A stretch of 64,000 nucleotides of DNA from Candidatus Villigracilis vicinus. Lineage in GTDB: Bacteria; Chloroflexota; Anaerolineae; Anaerolineales; Villigracilaceae. Position numbers and translations under genes: made by a program. The stretch spans positions 310,001-374,000 of the forward strand of contig JADKIL010000002.1 in assembly GCA_016721315.1 (NCBI GenBank), in the 5' to 3' direction. The first letter of the stretch is position 1. Each line of letters opens with the position of its first letter. Shown here in pieces: positions 8,421 through 16,049 of this stretch. The notes under the pieces were generated by a model. It was not told the origin of the DNA and made no database searches. It saw only the letters and a program-made list of their open reading frames with translations.

Positions 8421-9396
8421 TCAGTGGCACCACAGGGACGGGAATGCGCTCAAGGATCTTTTCCAGGATATCGTCACTGGTCACTTCATCAGATAATGCT
8501 TCATAAGAAAGCACCAGTCTGTGCCGGATAACATCCAGAGCCATATCCACCACATCCTGCGGCAGGGCATACGTACGACCACGTACGAAAGCGATCGCCT
8601 TGGCAGCCAGGATCAAATTGATCGAAGCACGCGGACTGGCTCCAAATGTAATGTAATGTTCGAGGTCTGGCAGGTCTACTGTTTTGGGGCTGCGGGTGGC
8701 GGTCACCAATTTGACGGCATACTCGATCAACACCGGGTCAACATAGACCTTGTCTGCCATCTTTTGCAATTCCACCAACTGGTCGGTGGTGATCACTTTT
8801 TGCACTGCCGTGATCGCACTCGTCATGCGTTCCACGATTACGAATTCTTCGGTGGAGGTTGGGTAGCCGATCAAAACCTTGAGCATAAAACGGTCCACCT
8901 GCGCTTCAGGCAGTGGATAAGTTCCTTCGGTCTCAATGGGGTTTTGGGTTGCCAGCACCAAAAATGGGGTTGGTACCTTGAAGGTCTCACGCCCAATGGT
9001 CACTTGGCGTTCCTGCATCACTTCGAGCAGTGCGCTTTGCACCTTGGCAGGCGCACGGTTGATCTCATCCGCAAGCAATAAATTTGTGAAAACCGGTCCG
9101 AGCGAAGTGTTGAATTCACCCGTTTTCTGGTTGTAGATGCGTGTACCGATCAAGTCCGCAGGGACAAGGTCTGGTGTGAACTGAATACGTTTGAACTCGC
9201 CGCCGACGGTATCTGCCAGCGTCTTGATCGCCATGGTCTTTGCCAAACCCGGCACACCTTCCACAAGGATATGTCCACGAGCGAGCAACGCCACGATCAG
9301 CCGTTCAAGCAAATGATCCTGCCCGACAATGACCTTCTTTACTTCGTATAACACCTGTTCCATCGGAAGTTTGTTCTCACGATTTGATTGTTCCAT
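8389..9396 (-). CDS. MoxR family AAA+ ATPase
   Basis: A 335-residue AAA+ chaperone ATPase. Walker A is GVPGLAKT (47-54), Walker B with catalytic Glu is LLADEINRAP (about 107-116), and the sensor 1 region is LATQNPIETEGTYPLPEAQ-like, characteristic of MoxR. A C-terminal lid domain follows. AAGGAGA lies about nine bases before the ATG. It is the first gene of a four-gene operon (moxR, DUF58, VWA, VWA) read leftwards. MoxR proteins assist maturation of metal enzymes or envelope stress responses. Which one here cannot be told. Confidence 0.93.
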   Translation of the reverse strand: MEQSNRENKLPMEQVLYEVKKVIVGQDHLLERLIVALLARGHILVEGVPGLAKTMAIKTLADTVGGEFKRIQFTPDLVPADLIGTRIYNQKTGEFNTSLGPVFTNLLLADEINRAPAKVQSALLEVMQERQVTIGRETFKVPTPFLVLATQNPIETEGTYPLPEAQVDRFMLKVLIGYPTSTEEFVIVERMTSAITAVQKVITTDQLVELQKMADKVYVDPVLIEYAVKLVTATRSPKTVDLPDLEHYITFGASPRASINLILAAKAIAFVRGRTYALPQDVVDMALDVIRHRLVLSYEALSDEVTSDDILEKILERIPVPVVPLNEHTNIRANS

Positions 9397-9482
9397 ACTT
9401 GAGTCTCCTTATTATGTTCATCGTTGTTTCAGGCGGTGTGCATCCACACAAAACAATCTCATAAGCACATGAAGTATTTATA

Positions 9483-10325
9483 CTAATACGGCGGTGAGCC
9501 GCCCATGCCGCCAACAGCGGTGTTGATCGGAACAGCGAACCCGATACCGATAAAGAAATTAGCATCTGTAGGATTCAACAACCCGGTCACAATGCCGATC
9601 ACCTGTCCGGCGCGATTCACTAACGGACCGCCGGAATTCCCCGGGTTTACCGCCGCATCAAATTGGATCATACCGGGAATGACCACATTGCTATCCGGCA
9701 TTTTGAAGGTACGGTCAAAGCCGGAGATCACCCCGGCACTCATGGAACCATACAACCCAAACGGGTGTCCCACCGCAAACGCCTCATCCCCCACCCGCAT
9801 ATTCGCAGGGTTGCCCAACACTGCCGGAACGATCACCAGCGGCGTATCCAATGCCTGAAGGACGGCAAGGTCGAGTTCGGGCACTTCTTTGATCACCTGT
9901 GCTTCTGATTCGGTACCATCTGCAAATGTGACCTTGATGCGGCTCGCGCCTGAGATCACATGCAGACTGGTGAGGATGTCGCCGAACGAGTCGACGATCA
10001 CGCCGCTGCCCAAGCCGAAATCTGATTCAGCGTCCTGATGCCTTTCCTCCGTCTGGATCAGCACCAGTGACGGTTGAATGACCTCGTACACCTGCGCCGA
10101 ATATGCCGGAGGTGGAGTCGCCGACCCGATCACCACTGCAACCGTCTGGTTGACATCCTCCTCACTGAGCTGGTTGGGCAGGACAAAAACAAGGTGATAA
10201 ATTAGAAAAGCCAAAAGGGCGGCAAAAACTCCCGAAGCAAAGGGCAAGCCTTTCCGTAGAAGTGAAGCGGCTTTCTTCATTCCCTCTTTAAGCCGCTCTC
10301 TATTGGACCCGGTCGATTCACTCAT
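9483..10325 (-). CDS. Membrane-anchored trypsin-like serine protease, HtrA-type without PDZ
   Basis: A 280-residue protein with a cytoplasmic basic N-terminus, one membrane helix (about 29-50) and an extracytoplasmic trypsin-like domain. The catalytic triad is complete: H122 in SLHVIS, D152 in ELDLAVL and S231 in NPGNSGGPL. No PDZ domain follows; the protein ends in a short GGMGGSPPY-type tail. HtrA/DegS relatives normally carry at least one PDZ. I chose the ATG at 10325 because GAGGAA precedes it. The gene lies 86 bases upstream of moxR on the same strand and may share a role in envelope protein quality control. Confidence 0.85.
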   Translation of the reverse strand: MSESTGSNRERLKEGMKKAASLLRKGLPFASGVFAALLAFLIYHLVFVLPNQLSEEDVNQTVAVVIGSATPPPAYSAQVYEVIQPSLVLIQTEERHQDAESDFGLGSGVIVDSFGDILTSLHVISGASRIKVTFADGTESEAQVIKEVPELDLAVLQALDTPLVIVPAVLGNPANMRVGDEAFAVGHPFGLYGSMSAGVISGFDRTFKMPDSNVVIPGMIQFDAAVNPGNSGGPLVNRAGQVIGIVTGLLNPTDANFFIGIGFAVPINTAVGGMGGSPPY

Positions 10326-10504
10326 GCATAATTCCTCAATGTCGAACTTAAAACTCAAAAGACACTATAAGGGGTTTATTTTAGTTGAAGATGAGAAACT
10401 CTGACGGACTCTTTCTTAGCGGAGCAGTTTTTTTCAAAATCCACACATTTGGACGGGGGGAATGTATACTTTTAACCGCAAGAGCAAATCAGACGAGGTG
10501 AAAA

Positions 10505-11017
10505 ATGAAGGTATCAGATGCGATCCGGTTGAAGCGCGCAGTGCGGAAATTTCAGGACAAGCCCCTGCCCGATGACGTGGTTCACGCCATCTTAAATTCA
10601 GGAAGGCGGTCACAGTCTTCGAAAAATAACCAGGCGTGGCAATTCATTGCCATCCGCGATAAAGATATTCTGAAGGAACTCTCGACCTGCGGCGAATGGG
10701 CGGGACATCTCGCAGGCGCAGCACTCGCCGTTGCGATACTCACTCCCGAACCGACGGAGAAATTTCAGACCATGTTCGATGCCGGTCAGGCGGCGGCGTT
10801 CATGCAGCTTGCCGCATGGGAATTGGGAGTCGGTTCGGTGCCAGCCTCTCTTTATGAGCATGAAAAGGCACGCGAGATCTTGGGCTTCCCAGCCGAGTGG
10901 CATGCCCGTATCGCGCTATCATTTGGATACCCGCTTGAAGAGACGAAGTTATCCGCGCCGCCAAAGAAGGGCGGACGGGCTGCATTCGAAGATGTTGTCC
11001 ATTGGGAGAAGTGGTGA
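10505..11017 (+). CDS. Nitroreductase family protein
   Basis: A 170-residue FMN-dependent oxidoreductase of the nitroreductase superfamily. The N-terminal flavin-binding sequence RRSQSSKNNQAWQFI and the N-terminal RAVRKFQDKPLPDD block are typical. The C-terminal half has the GVGSVPASLY and GFPAEWHARIALSFGYP elements. It is a short single-domain version. The gene stands alone on the plus strand, with an intergenic repeat directly behind its stop and GAGGTG just upstream of the ATG. The physiological substrate is unknown; members reduce quinones, nitro compounds, or act on flavins. Confidence 0.9.
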   Translation: MKVSDAIRLKRAVRKFQDKPLPDDVVHAILNSGRRSQSSKNNQAWQFIAIRDKDILKELSTCGEWAGHLAGAALAVAILTPEPTEKFQTMFDAGQAAAFMQLAAWELGVGSVPASLYEHEKAREILGFPAEWHARIALSFGYPLEETKLSAPPKKGGRAAFEDVVHWEKW

Positions 11018-11054
11018 GACGATTTGCGATTTTAGATTTACGATTGACGATTGG
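11018..11054. repeat. ACGATT-rich intergenic repeat
   Basis: Directly behind the nitroreductase stop lie tandem-like variants of GATTTGCGATT, AGATTTACGATT and GACGATTGG. Such ATTTACGATT strings occur as dispersed intergenic repeats in many environmental bacterial genomes (general knowledge). One copy is seen here. Confidence 0.4.
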
Positions 11055-11091
11055 TGGCCGAGCGCAAGCAGCCGAGACCCGATTGCTGACG

Positions 11092-11097
11092 TATAAT
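11092..11097 (+). promoter_or_regulatory. -10 box upstream of the 143-residue membrane protein
   Basis: A perfect TATAAT 35 bases before the ATG at 11133. A GAAAGGG ribosome-binding site lies between them, so this gene has an ordinary leader. No clear -35 is seen. Confidence 0.45.
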
Positions 11098-11132
11098 TGA
11101 CGGAAATCCGCGGGTAGAGAAAGGGTAAAGTC

Positions 11133-11564
11133 ATGGCTACGAAAAAGAAGGCTGAACTTTCGGATCACGAGATCAAACACTTGGAATTCATTCAAGGCGC
11201 GATCGGTCGAATGGGGGCGAACTCATTTCAAATGAAAAGTTGGATGCTGGTGGTCGTCACTGCCCTGCTTGGTTCCTATGCCAATACGGGGAGCAAGAAC
11301 TTCGCGCTGTTGGCGGTCTTTCCAACATTCATTTTCTGGTGTCTTGATACCTATTACCTTCAACAGGAACGAAAGTTCAGAGGCATCTACAATGACGTGG
11401 CAGGGATCTCGGAACATCCCCAAGCGGTTAGACCATTTGAGATGCCCATTCATCTTTATAACGAGAAAAAACATTCGTTTTGGGATGTCTTTGGTTCATT
11501 CACCATCGTACTGTTGTATGGATCCATTATTGCGGTGCTGTTGGTGATCTATTTCTTTTTGTAA
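11133..11564 (+). CDS. Small membrane protein of unknown function
   Basis: A 143-residue protein. A charged N-terminus (basic, about 1-15) leads to two closely spaced membrane helices (about 36-50 and 54-72), a cytoplasmic loop with YYLQQERKFRGIYNDV, and a C-terminal helix (about 118-142). The helix-turn-helix pair followed by the LQQERxFRGxYN loop looks like a widespread uncharacterised family; I cannot attach a verified name or role. It is monocistronic, with its own TATAAT box, a GAAAGGG ribosome-binding site and a strong terminator behind it. Confidence 0.7.
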   Translation: MATKKKAELSDHEIKHLEFIQGAIGRMGANSFQMKSWMLVVVTALLGSYANTGSKNFALLAVFPTFIFWCLDTYYLQQERKFRGIYNDVAGISEHPQAVRPFEMPIHLYNEKKHSFWDVFGSFTIVLLYGSIIAVLLVIYFFL

Positions 11565-11569
11565 GTCAT

Positions 11570-11608
11570 ACAGCCCCTAAAAGTCTCAGTCTTTAGGGGC
11601 TGTTTATT
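11570..11608 (+). terminator. Rho-independent terminator
   Basis: A 12-base-pair perfect stem (ACAGCCCCTAAA with its complement) around a ten-base loop, followed by TTATT, six bases after the stop of the small membrane protein gene. Confidence 0.75.
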
Positions 11609-11681
11609 CAGGAGTTCAAGATGCTACAGGGGCTCCAAGGACGTCCCCATGACAACGGGCGGGGAGACCCCTCCACGTTTT

Positions 11682-12122
11682 TTATACTGGATTACTACGT
11701 GTTACGCGCATACTATTCAACACCCTCGTCACCAACATCCCGCCAGGGATGGCAAGGATGAAGGTCAACACCGCCGAAACAATTACCCCGATCCCAGCCC
11801 AAATGCCGATCCAAATAAAGGAATACAAGATTGGGTCGGTCTTCACCACTTCTCCGCTGGCATCAACGCATTGCAATTCATAACCCGTGGCAGGGTGCTC
11901 AAATCCGTTCTCATCACGAGATGTCGTGGCATAGGTGTGGCTTTGGGGTGTGGTGCCTTCGGGGCACAACCATCCGCCCGTGGTTCGGATCGCAAATTCA
12001 CTGAACGAACTGATCGTTCCGACCACAAAAAAGATGGGCAGAATACAACTGCCGATGAACGAGATCAGAACAAGCCAGATCACACATCCAGAGATCGCAC
12101 TGGTCTTTACATTACTGCTCAT
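11682..12122 (-). CDS. Two-span membrane protein with central extracytoplasmic loop
   Basis: A 146-residue protein with one helix near the N-terminus (about 12-40), a roughly 60-residue loop containing two cysteines (WLCPEG and ELQCVD), and a C-terminal hydrophobic region (about 98-130) that may span twice. The two cysteines could pair outside the cytoplasm. I do not recognise a family. The start at 12122 is favoured over an upstream in-frame ATG because AAGGAG lies seven bases before it. Converging with the preceding plus-strand gene, it is monocistronic. GC-rich palindromic sequence around 11630-11680 lies beyond its stop. Confidence 0.65.
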   Translation of the reverse strand: MSSNVKTSAISGCVIWLVLISFIGSCILPIFFVVGTISSFSEFAIRTTGGWLCPEGTTPQSHTYATTSRDENGFEHPATGYELQCVDASGEVVKTDPILYSFIWIGIWAGIGVIVSAVLTFILAIPGGMLVTRVLNSMRVTRSNPV

Positions 12123-12225
12123 GTCTTCTCCTTTTTCATACCAATAAAAAACGCTTCCGTCATACCCCATTATAGACATTCATCCTAGAAATAGAATCCC
12201 CCTTTATATTGATAAACTTGTGCGC

Positions 12226-12231
12226 TATAAT
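12226..12231 (+). promoter_or_regulatory. -10 box upstream of the PLP enzyme gene
   Basis: Perfect TATAAT 34 bases before the chosen ATG. AGGAGG lies at 12252-12257 between the two, which also fixes the start. Confidence 0.5.
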
Positions 12232-12265
12232 CAAGTTGTCTGACAAATTTCAGGAGGCACCCCAA

Positions 12266-13729
12266 ATGACCACAATTGACCTGACCATTCATAAAGACCG
12301 CCGCGCCCGCGCCATTCAACGCGCCAAAGAGCGCAACATCATCATCCCCACCTACGCACAAATGAAAGACCCTTCAAAGATCCCTGCAAAAATAAAGGAT
12401 GAATTGAAGGGCATCGGACTCTGGGATATTCACCCCCGCAATCTTTTCCGCATCAACTGGCACAACCAACCCACCGCTTCCGGCGGCACCTATGGCGGAG
12501 TCAACTTCGTCGAACTGCCCTCTTCGCTGACGGGAGTCAAAGCCCGCATCATCGCCATCGTCGGCAAATGGTTCCCCACCGGCGCGCATAAAGTCGGCGC
12601 CGCGTTCTCGTGTTTGGTACCGCGCCTGGTCACCGGTCAATTCGACCCGACCACGCAAAAAGCCGTATGGCCCTCCACGGGCAATTATTGTCGCGGCGGC
12701 GCATATGACTCTGCGCTGCTTGCGTGTGAATCAATTGCCATCCTGCCCGAAGGTATGTCGAAGGAACGCTTCGAATGGCTGGAGAAAGTTGCAGGCGAAA
12801 CCATCAAGACCCCCGGCTCCGAATCAAACGTCAAAGAAATTTTCGATAAATGCTGGGAACTGCGCAACTCCGGGCAGGACCTGATGATCTTCGACCAGTT
12901 CCAGGAATTCGGCAATTACCTCTGGCATTACGAAGTCACCGGTCACGCCATGGAAGAAGTCTTCAAACAAGTGGCTGGCAAGAATGGACGCTTCCGCGGC
13001 ATCGCATCCGCGACAGGTTCGGCAGGCACAATTGCCAGCGGCGACTACATGAAGCAACTTTATCCCGACGCCAAGATCGTCGCCAGTGAAGCACTGCAAT
13101 GCCCGACCCTGCTTGAGAATGGCTTCGGCGCACATCGCATTGAAGGCATTGGCGATAAGCACGTCCCTTGGGTTCACAACAGCAAGAACACCGACATGAT
13201 CACCGCCATTGACGACAACGCCGTGGTCAACATCTCACGTCTATTCAACGAAGAGAACGGCAAAGCCTATCTGGTTAAGATGGGCGTTTCTGAAGACGTC
13301 GTCAACAAGCTCGACCTACTTGGCTTCTCCGGCATCTCGAACGTGCTCTCCTGCATCAAAGCCGCCAAATATTACGAGATGGACGAGAACGACGTGATGA
13401 TCACCGTCCTAACCGACTCAATGGAACTGTATCGCTCGCGCCTGCATGAAATGCACCAGGAATTCGGCGAATATTCCGAAGTCAACGCCGCCGCCGACTT
13501 CGCCCGCTACCTGCATGGACAGTCTACAGACAATATGCTCGAGCTGCGCTACACCGACCGCCGCCGCGTGCATAACCTCAAGTATTACACCTGGGTCGAA
13601 CAGCAAGGCAAGACCTACGAAGAAATTCAAGCCCAGTGGTACCAACCCGATTACTGGACAAGCGTCCAGAAGCAAGCTGACCAGATCGATGAGTTGATCG
13701 TCGATTTCAATAAAGAAGTTGGGTTGTAA
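12266..13729 (+). CDS. TrpB-like PLP-dependent enzyme (fold type II)
   Basis: A 487-residue enzyme of the tryptophan synthase beta/cysteine synthase superfamily. The Schiff-base lysine is K109 in PTGAHKVGAAF. The phosphate-binding glycine loop is ATGSAGTIASGDY, and a C-terminal SNVLSCIKAAKYYE segment follows. It is longer than cysteine synthase and has an extended C-terminus, so it is not a simple CysK or TrpB. No amino-acid biosynthesis gene is adjacent. Substrate unknown; candidates include beta-elimination or replacement on an amino acid. The start at 12266 is set by AGGAGG nine bases upstream. A hairpin terminator follows seven bases after the stop. Confidence 0.82.
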   Translation: MTTIDLTIHKDRRARAIQRAKERNIIIPTYAQMKDPSKIPAKIKDELKGIGLWDIHPRNLFRINWHNQPTASGGTYGGVNFVELPSSLTGVKARIIAIVGKWFPTGAHKVGAAFSCLVPRLVTGQFDPTTQKAVWPSTGNYCRGGAYDSALLACESIAILPEGMSKERFEWLEKVAGETIKTPGSESNVKEIFDKCWELRNSGQDLMIFDQFQEFGNYLWHYEVTGHAMEEVFKQVAGKNGRFRGIASATGSAGTIASGDYMKQLYPDAKIVASEALQCPTLLENGFGAHRIEGIGDKHVPWVHNSKNTDMITAIDDNAVVNISRLFNEENGKAYLVKMGVSEDVVNKLDLLGFSGISNVLSCIKAAKYYEMDENDVMITVLTDSMELYRSRLHEMHQEFGEYSEVNAAADFARYLHGQSTDNMLELRYTDRRRVHNLKYYTWVEQQGKTYEEIQAQWYQPDYWTSVQKQADQIDELIVDFNKEVGL

Positions 13730-13736
13730 AAAAAAT

Positions 13737-13768
13737 GTAGGGGCGCGAAAACCGCGCCCCTACGGTTT
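13737..13768. terminator. Hairpin terminator between convergent genes (repeat-like)
   Basis: An 11-base-pair perfect stem GTAGGGGCGCG with its complement, a five-base AAAAC loop and then GGTTTTAAT on the plus strand. The stop codon of the convergent minus-strand gene lies inside the stem. Related GTAGGGGCG sequence occurs at 40778-40836, so this is also a repeat family member. Confidence 0.7.
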
Positions 13769-14386
13769 TAATCCCATAAACAACAAAACCATCCCTGCCA
13801 TTTGGATCAAGTGAAAGACGCCATTATTATCGAAATACCAAAAGATGCTCTTGCCCGCTTTGCCGGTCGCTTGCACCACGGCAGCGCTGATTGTCACCAG
13901 TACCCCGGCGAGCATCCACCCAGCGCCAGCCAATGCAGCCGTAAAGAATAGATAAGCATACACCCCCAAAGCAAATACCATTGCCAGCGCCTCGTAAGCG
14001 ATGAAGGTCATGAACGTGCCCGGCTTCCACAGGGTGAAAAGGAAGAAGCCCACGCCAACGACAAGCATGAACGGCAGGAGCATACGCGCCGCGCCTTCGC
14101 CGCTCAGGTCAACACACGCCCCCACTACGAATAACCCCAACGCCAAACCCAACAGCAAATTCAAGGGCATCCAAATACGGGTATTCGTTTTTTGGGTCAT
14201 TACAAATCCATGAGCAATCGCCCCGATCAATGAAGAGGCTGCCAGCAGGCTAAACGCCCAGCCCCACACTTGATAACGAAAACCCATATTTATAAAAAGA
14301 TGTGCCGCAGCCCAGGCTGCCAGCGCTCCTAAAAAAACATCGGTAAGTGCGGTTATGCGTTCGTGTGGAGAGGGGTGGATCAGCAT
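13760..14386 (-). CDS. Multi-span membrane protein, possibly DUF6962/ceramidase-like
   Basis: A 208-residue protein of about seven hydrophobic helices with few charged loops. The N-terminus has HERITALTD and the C-terminus FDNNGVFHLIQM within the last helices. This pattern of Asp/Asn and His next to membrane helices resembles uncharacterised seven-span proteins related to the alkaline ceramidase (CREST) group; I give that as a resemblance only. The start overlaps the stop of the GH18 gene by seven bases, so the two are likely co-transcribed. The stop lies in the hairpin shared with the convergent PLP enzyme gene. Confidence 0.65.
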   Translation of the reverse strand: MLIHPSPHERITALTDVFLGALAAWAAAHLFINMGFRYQVWGWAFSLLAASSLIGAIAHGFVMTQKTNTRIWMPLNLLLGLALGLFVVGACVDLSGEGAARMLLPFMLVVGVGFFLFTLWKPGTFMTFIAYEALAMVFALGVYAYLFFTAALAGAGWMLAGVLVTISAAVVQATGKAGKSIFWYFDNNGVFHLIQMAGMVLLFMGLKP

Positions 14387-15390
14387 GATTCTTTTCCTTT
14401 GGCGAGATTATATATTTGATTGAGCAGCGAAGCGTCTTCAGTGTCCAGAGCGATCTCCCAGACCATGAACCCGCCCAGCCGCTCCCCGATCCCATAGCAG
14501 ACTTTTTGGCGAATGGTATTCAAACCGTTGAAATAAATGCCGCCGGCTTCATCCACATTTGGCGCAGGAGCATACGCTTGTACGATCTGTGCGTAGGAAA
14601 AGGTGTCATACGGCGGCGACATTTCGCGCCCATAAAAGGGAAGACCCAGGATCAGCTTTTCAGGCGGAATGCCCGCCTCTAAAAATGCCTGCACATCCGT
14701 CACTGCCTGTACATACGTGGAGTGCTGCTCGCCCCGGTCATACGACATGAGGTGAATACGGTCTACCACAGCAAATTCGCCCAGGGGGAAGTTGGATTCA
14801 GCTGGTAAAGCTACACTGACCCAAAACCCGTAAGGAGTAAGTACGGCTTTTGTTTCAGTCAGCAAGCTGATGTAGTTGTTAAATTCCGCCTCTGTCTTGG
14901 GGAATTCCCAATCGAAGTCAACGCCGTCCAGGTCGTGAGTTTGTAGGAACTCCAATAAGTGAGTGATAAAAACCTGGCGCGCTTGCAGGCTTGCGCTCAT
15001 CTGTGCAAAGGCACCGTCACGTTCCCAGCCGCCAAAGGAAATATGAACCCGCAAACCATATGCTTGCTTAAGCTCTGCCAGCGTCTGCCAAGTTTCTTCA
15101 GATAAACGGGAAGTGTCGAGTGTGCCGTCGGCGCGGGGTTCGGCAGAGAAGTAGATAATATCTGTCAGGTGAGCAGCCCAGGCGCGGTTAAGTGAGCGAT
15201 AATCCGGCAGGTAACCAATGACTGGAAAGTCGGGCAAAGGTTCAGGCGGAGGGGCATATAAAGTTTCCGTCACTTGTGGCGTGGGAGCGGCTGTAAATGG
15301 CACAACCGCTGTGAGCGGAGGCTGCGGCGCAGCTTTGCCTACACAGGCGGTCAGCAGGAAAAAAGTCAAAATCGGCAGGGAATGTCGCAT
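14380..15390 (-). CDS. Glycoside hydrolase family 18 lipoprotein
   Basis: A 336-residue secreted hydrolase of chitin-like or peptidoglycan-like polymers. The N-terminus is a lipoprotein signal (hydrophobic run ending LLTAC, Cys at 16), followed by a Pro/Thr-rich linker (about 20-50). The GH18 barrel then begins at VIGYLPDYRSLN. The catalytic DxxDxDxE motif is DGVDFDWE, with acid/base E162. The conserved HLMSYD and GLPFYGREMS strands are also present. The ATG at 15390 lies six bases from a TATAAT and has no ribosome-binding site, fitting a leaderless start divergent from the next gene. Natural substrate unknown. Confidence 0.9.
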   Translation of the reverse strand: MRHSLPILTFFLLTACVGKAAPQPPLTAVVPFTAAPTPQVTETLYAPPPEPLPDFPVIGYLPDYRSLNRAWAAHLTDIIYFSAEPRADGTLDTSRLSEETWQTLAELKQAYGLRVHISFGGWERDGAFAQMSASLQARQVFITHLLEFLQTHDLDGVDFDWEFPKTEAEFNNYISLLTETKAVLTPYGFWVSVALPAESNFPLGEFAVVDRIHLMSYDRGEQHSTYVQAVTDVQAFLEAGIPPEKLILGLPFYGREMSPPYDTFSYAQIVQAYAPAPNVDEAGGIYFNGLNTIRQKVCYGIGERLGGFMVWEIALDTEDASLLNQIYNLAKGKESC

Positions 15391-15396
15391 GCGAAT

Positions 15397-15404
15397 ATTA
15401 TAAT
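15397..15404. promoter_or_regulatory. Bidirectional -10 element (ATTATAAT)
   Basis: The self-complementary octamer ATTATAAT gives TATAAT on both strands: 15399-15404 for the plus gene (ATG at 15411, six-base spacer TACTCC) and 15397-15402 for the minus GH18 gene (ATG at 15390, six-base spacer ATTCGC). Both starts therefore fit leaderless transcription from overlapping -10 boxes, and only 20 bases separate the two coding regions. Confidence 0.65.
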
Positions 15405-15410
15405 TACTCC

Positions 15411-15950
15411 ATGCTCAAGCCTACGGACCTGATCCTCGTGTGTTTGCTGCCAACCCCGCGTGACATGGAGATTGCGCGGCTGCTTGGCTGGTATCGTATT
15501 CCGCTCAAGTCGGCGCCGAAAGTTGTCAGTGTGGATTATCTGGCGTTTTACCAACCCGCTTCCTTTGGAGAACGAAGCGGTCAGGTCGAATACATTGCCC
15601 AGGTCCGCGGACATGAATTAACGACAAGAGGCGAATTGCTCAAAGACGAGTCTGATCATCCCCGTGCCAAAGAGGAATATTTCAAGATCCAGCTTGGCGG
15701 GTTGGAGAAGTTGAACGAACCCATCCACACCGATAAGTGGAAACGGTTGACCTTCCTTTATTCGACCGGTGAATATCTGCTCAATGCTAAAACGCTGAAT
15801 GACCTGGTAGTCGCAGGAGAGGAACGCAACACTTTGTGGAAAAGCCTGCGAGAACGCGCTGAGACCGAGCAACTGTATAAAGTGGATATGCCAGAAGCGG
15901 ACATTCCACCTGAGGTATTGATGGCTTTATTGGGGATTAAAGACTGGTAA
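15411..15950 (+). CDS. Conserved hypothetical protein
   Basis: A 179-residue soluble protein without signal peptide or membrane span. Features seen: an N-terminal LVCLLPTPRDMEIARLLGWYRIP block, a central charged region with KEEYFKIQLGGLEKL, a segment reading FLYSTGEYLLNAKTLNDL, and an acidic C-terminus. The alternating beta/alpha pattern could fit a small nuclease-like or nucleotide-binding fold, but I see no decisive motif and assign no function. The start follows TATAAT by six bases with no ribosome-binding site, so it looks leaderless and shares its -10 with the divergent GH18 gene. Confidence 0.65.
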   Translation: MLKPTDLILVCLLPTPRDMEIARLLGWYRIPLKSAPKVVSVDYLAFYQPASFGERSGQVEYIAQVRGHELTTRGELLKDESDHPRAKEEYFKIQLGGLEKLNEPIHTDKWKRLTFLYSTGEYLLNAKTLNDLVVAGEERNTLWKSLRERAETEQLYKVDMPEADIPPEVLMALLGIKDW

Positions 15951-16022
15951 TTGAAGCGCGCTAAGTTGTCCAGAGAAATTGCTAAAGTGAAAGAAAACCC
16001 CTCACGAGCGTCCTTGCATGCG

Positions 16023-16028
16023 TATAAT
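16023..16028 (+). promoter_or_regulatory. -10 box upstream of the receiver/roadblock/Y1 fusion gene
   Basis: A perfect TATAAT 21 bases before the ATG at 16050. A weaker TACACT at 16037-16042 lies seven bases from the ATG and could give a leaderless message instead. No ribosome-binding site is seen. Confidence 0.4.
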
Positions 16029-16049
16029 AGAAGTGATACACTTTAACCA

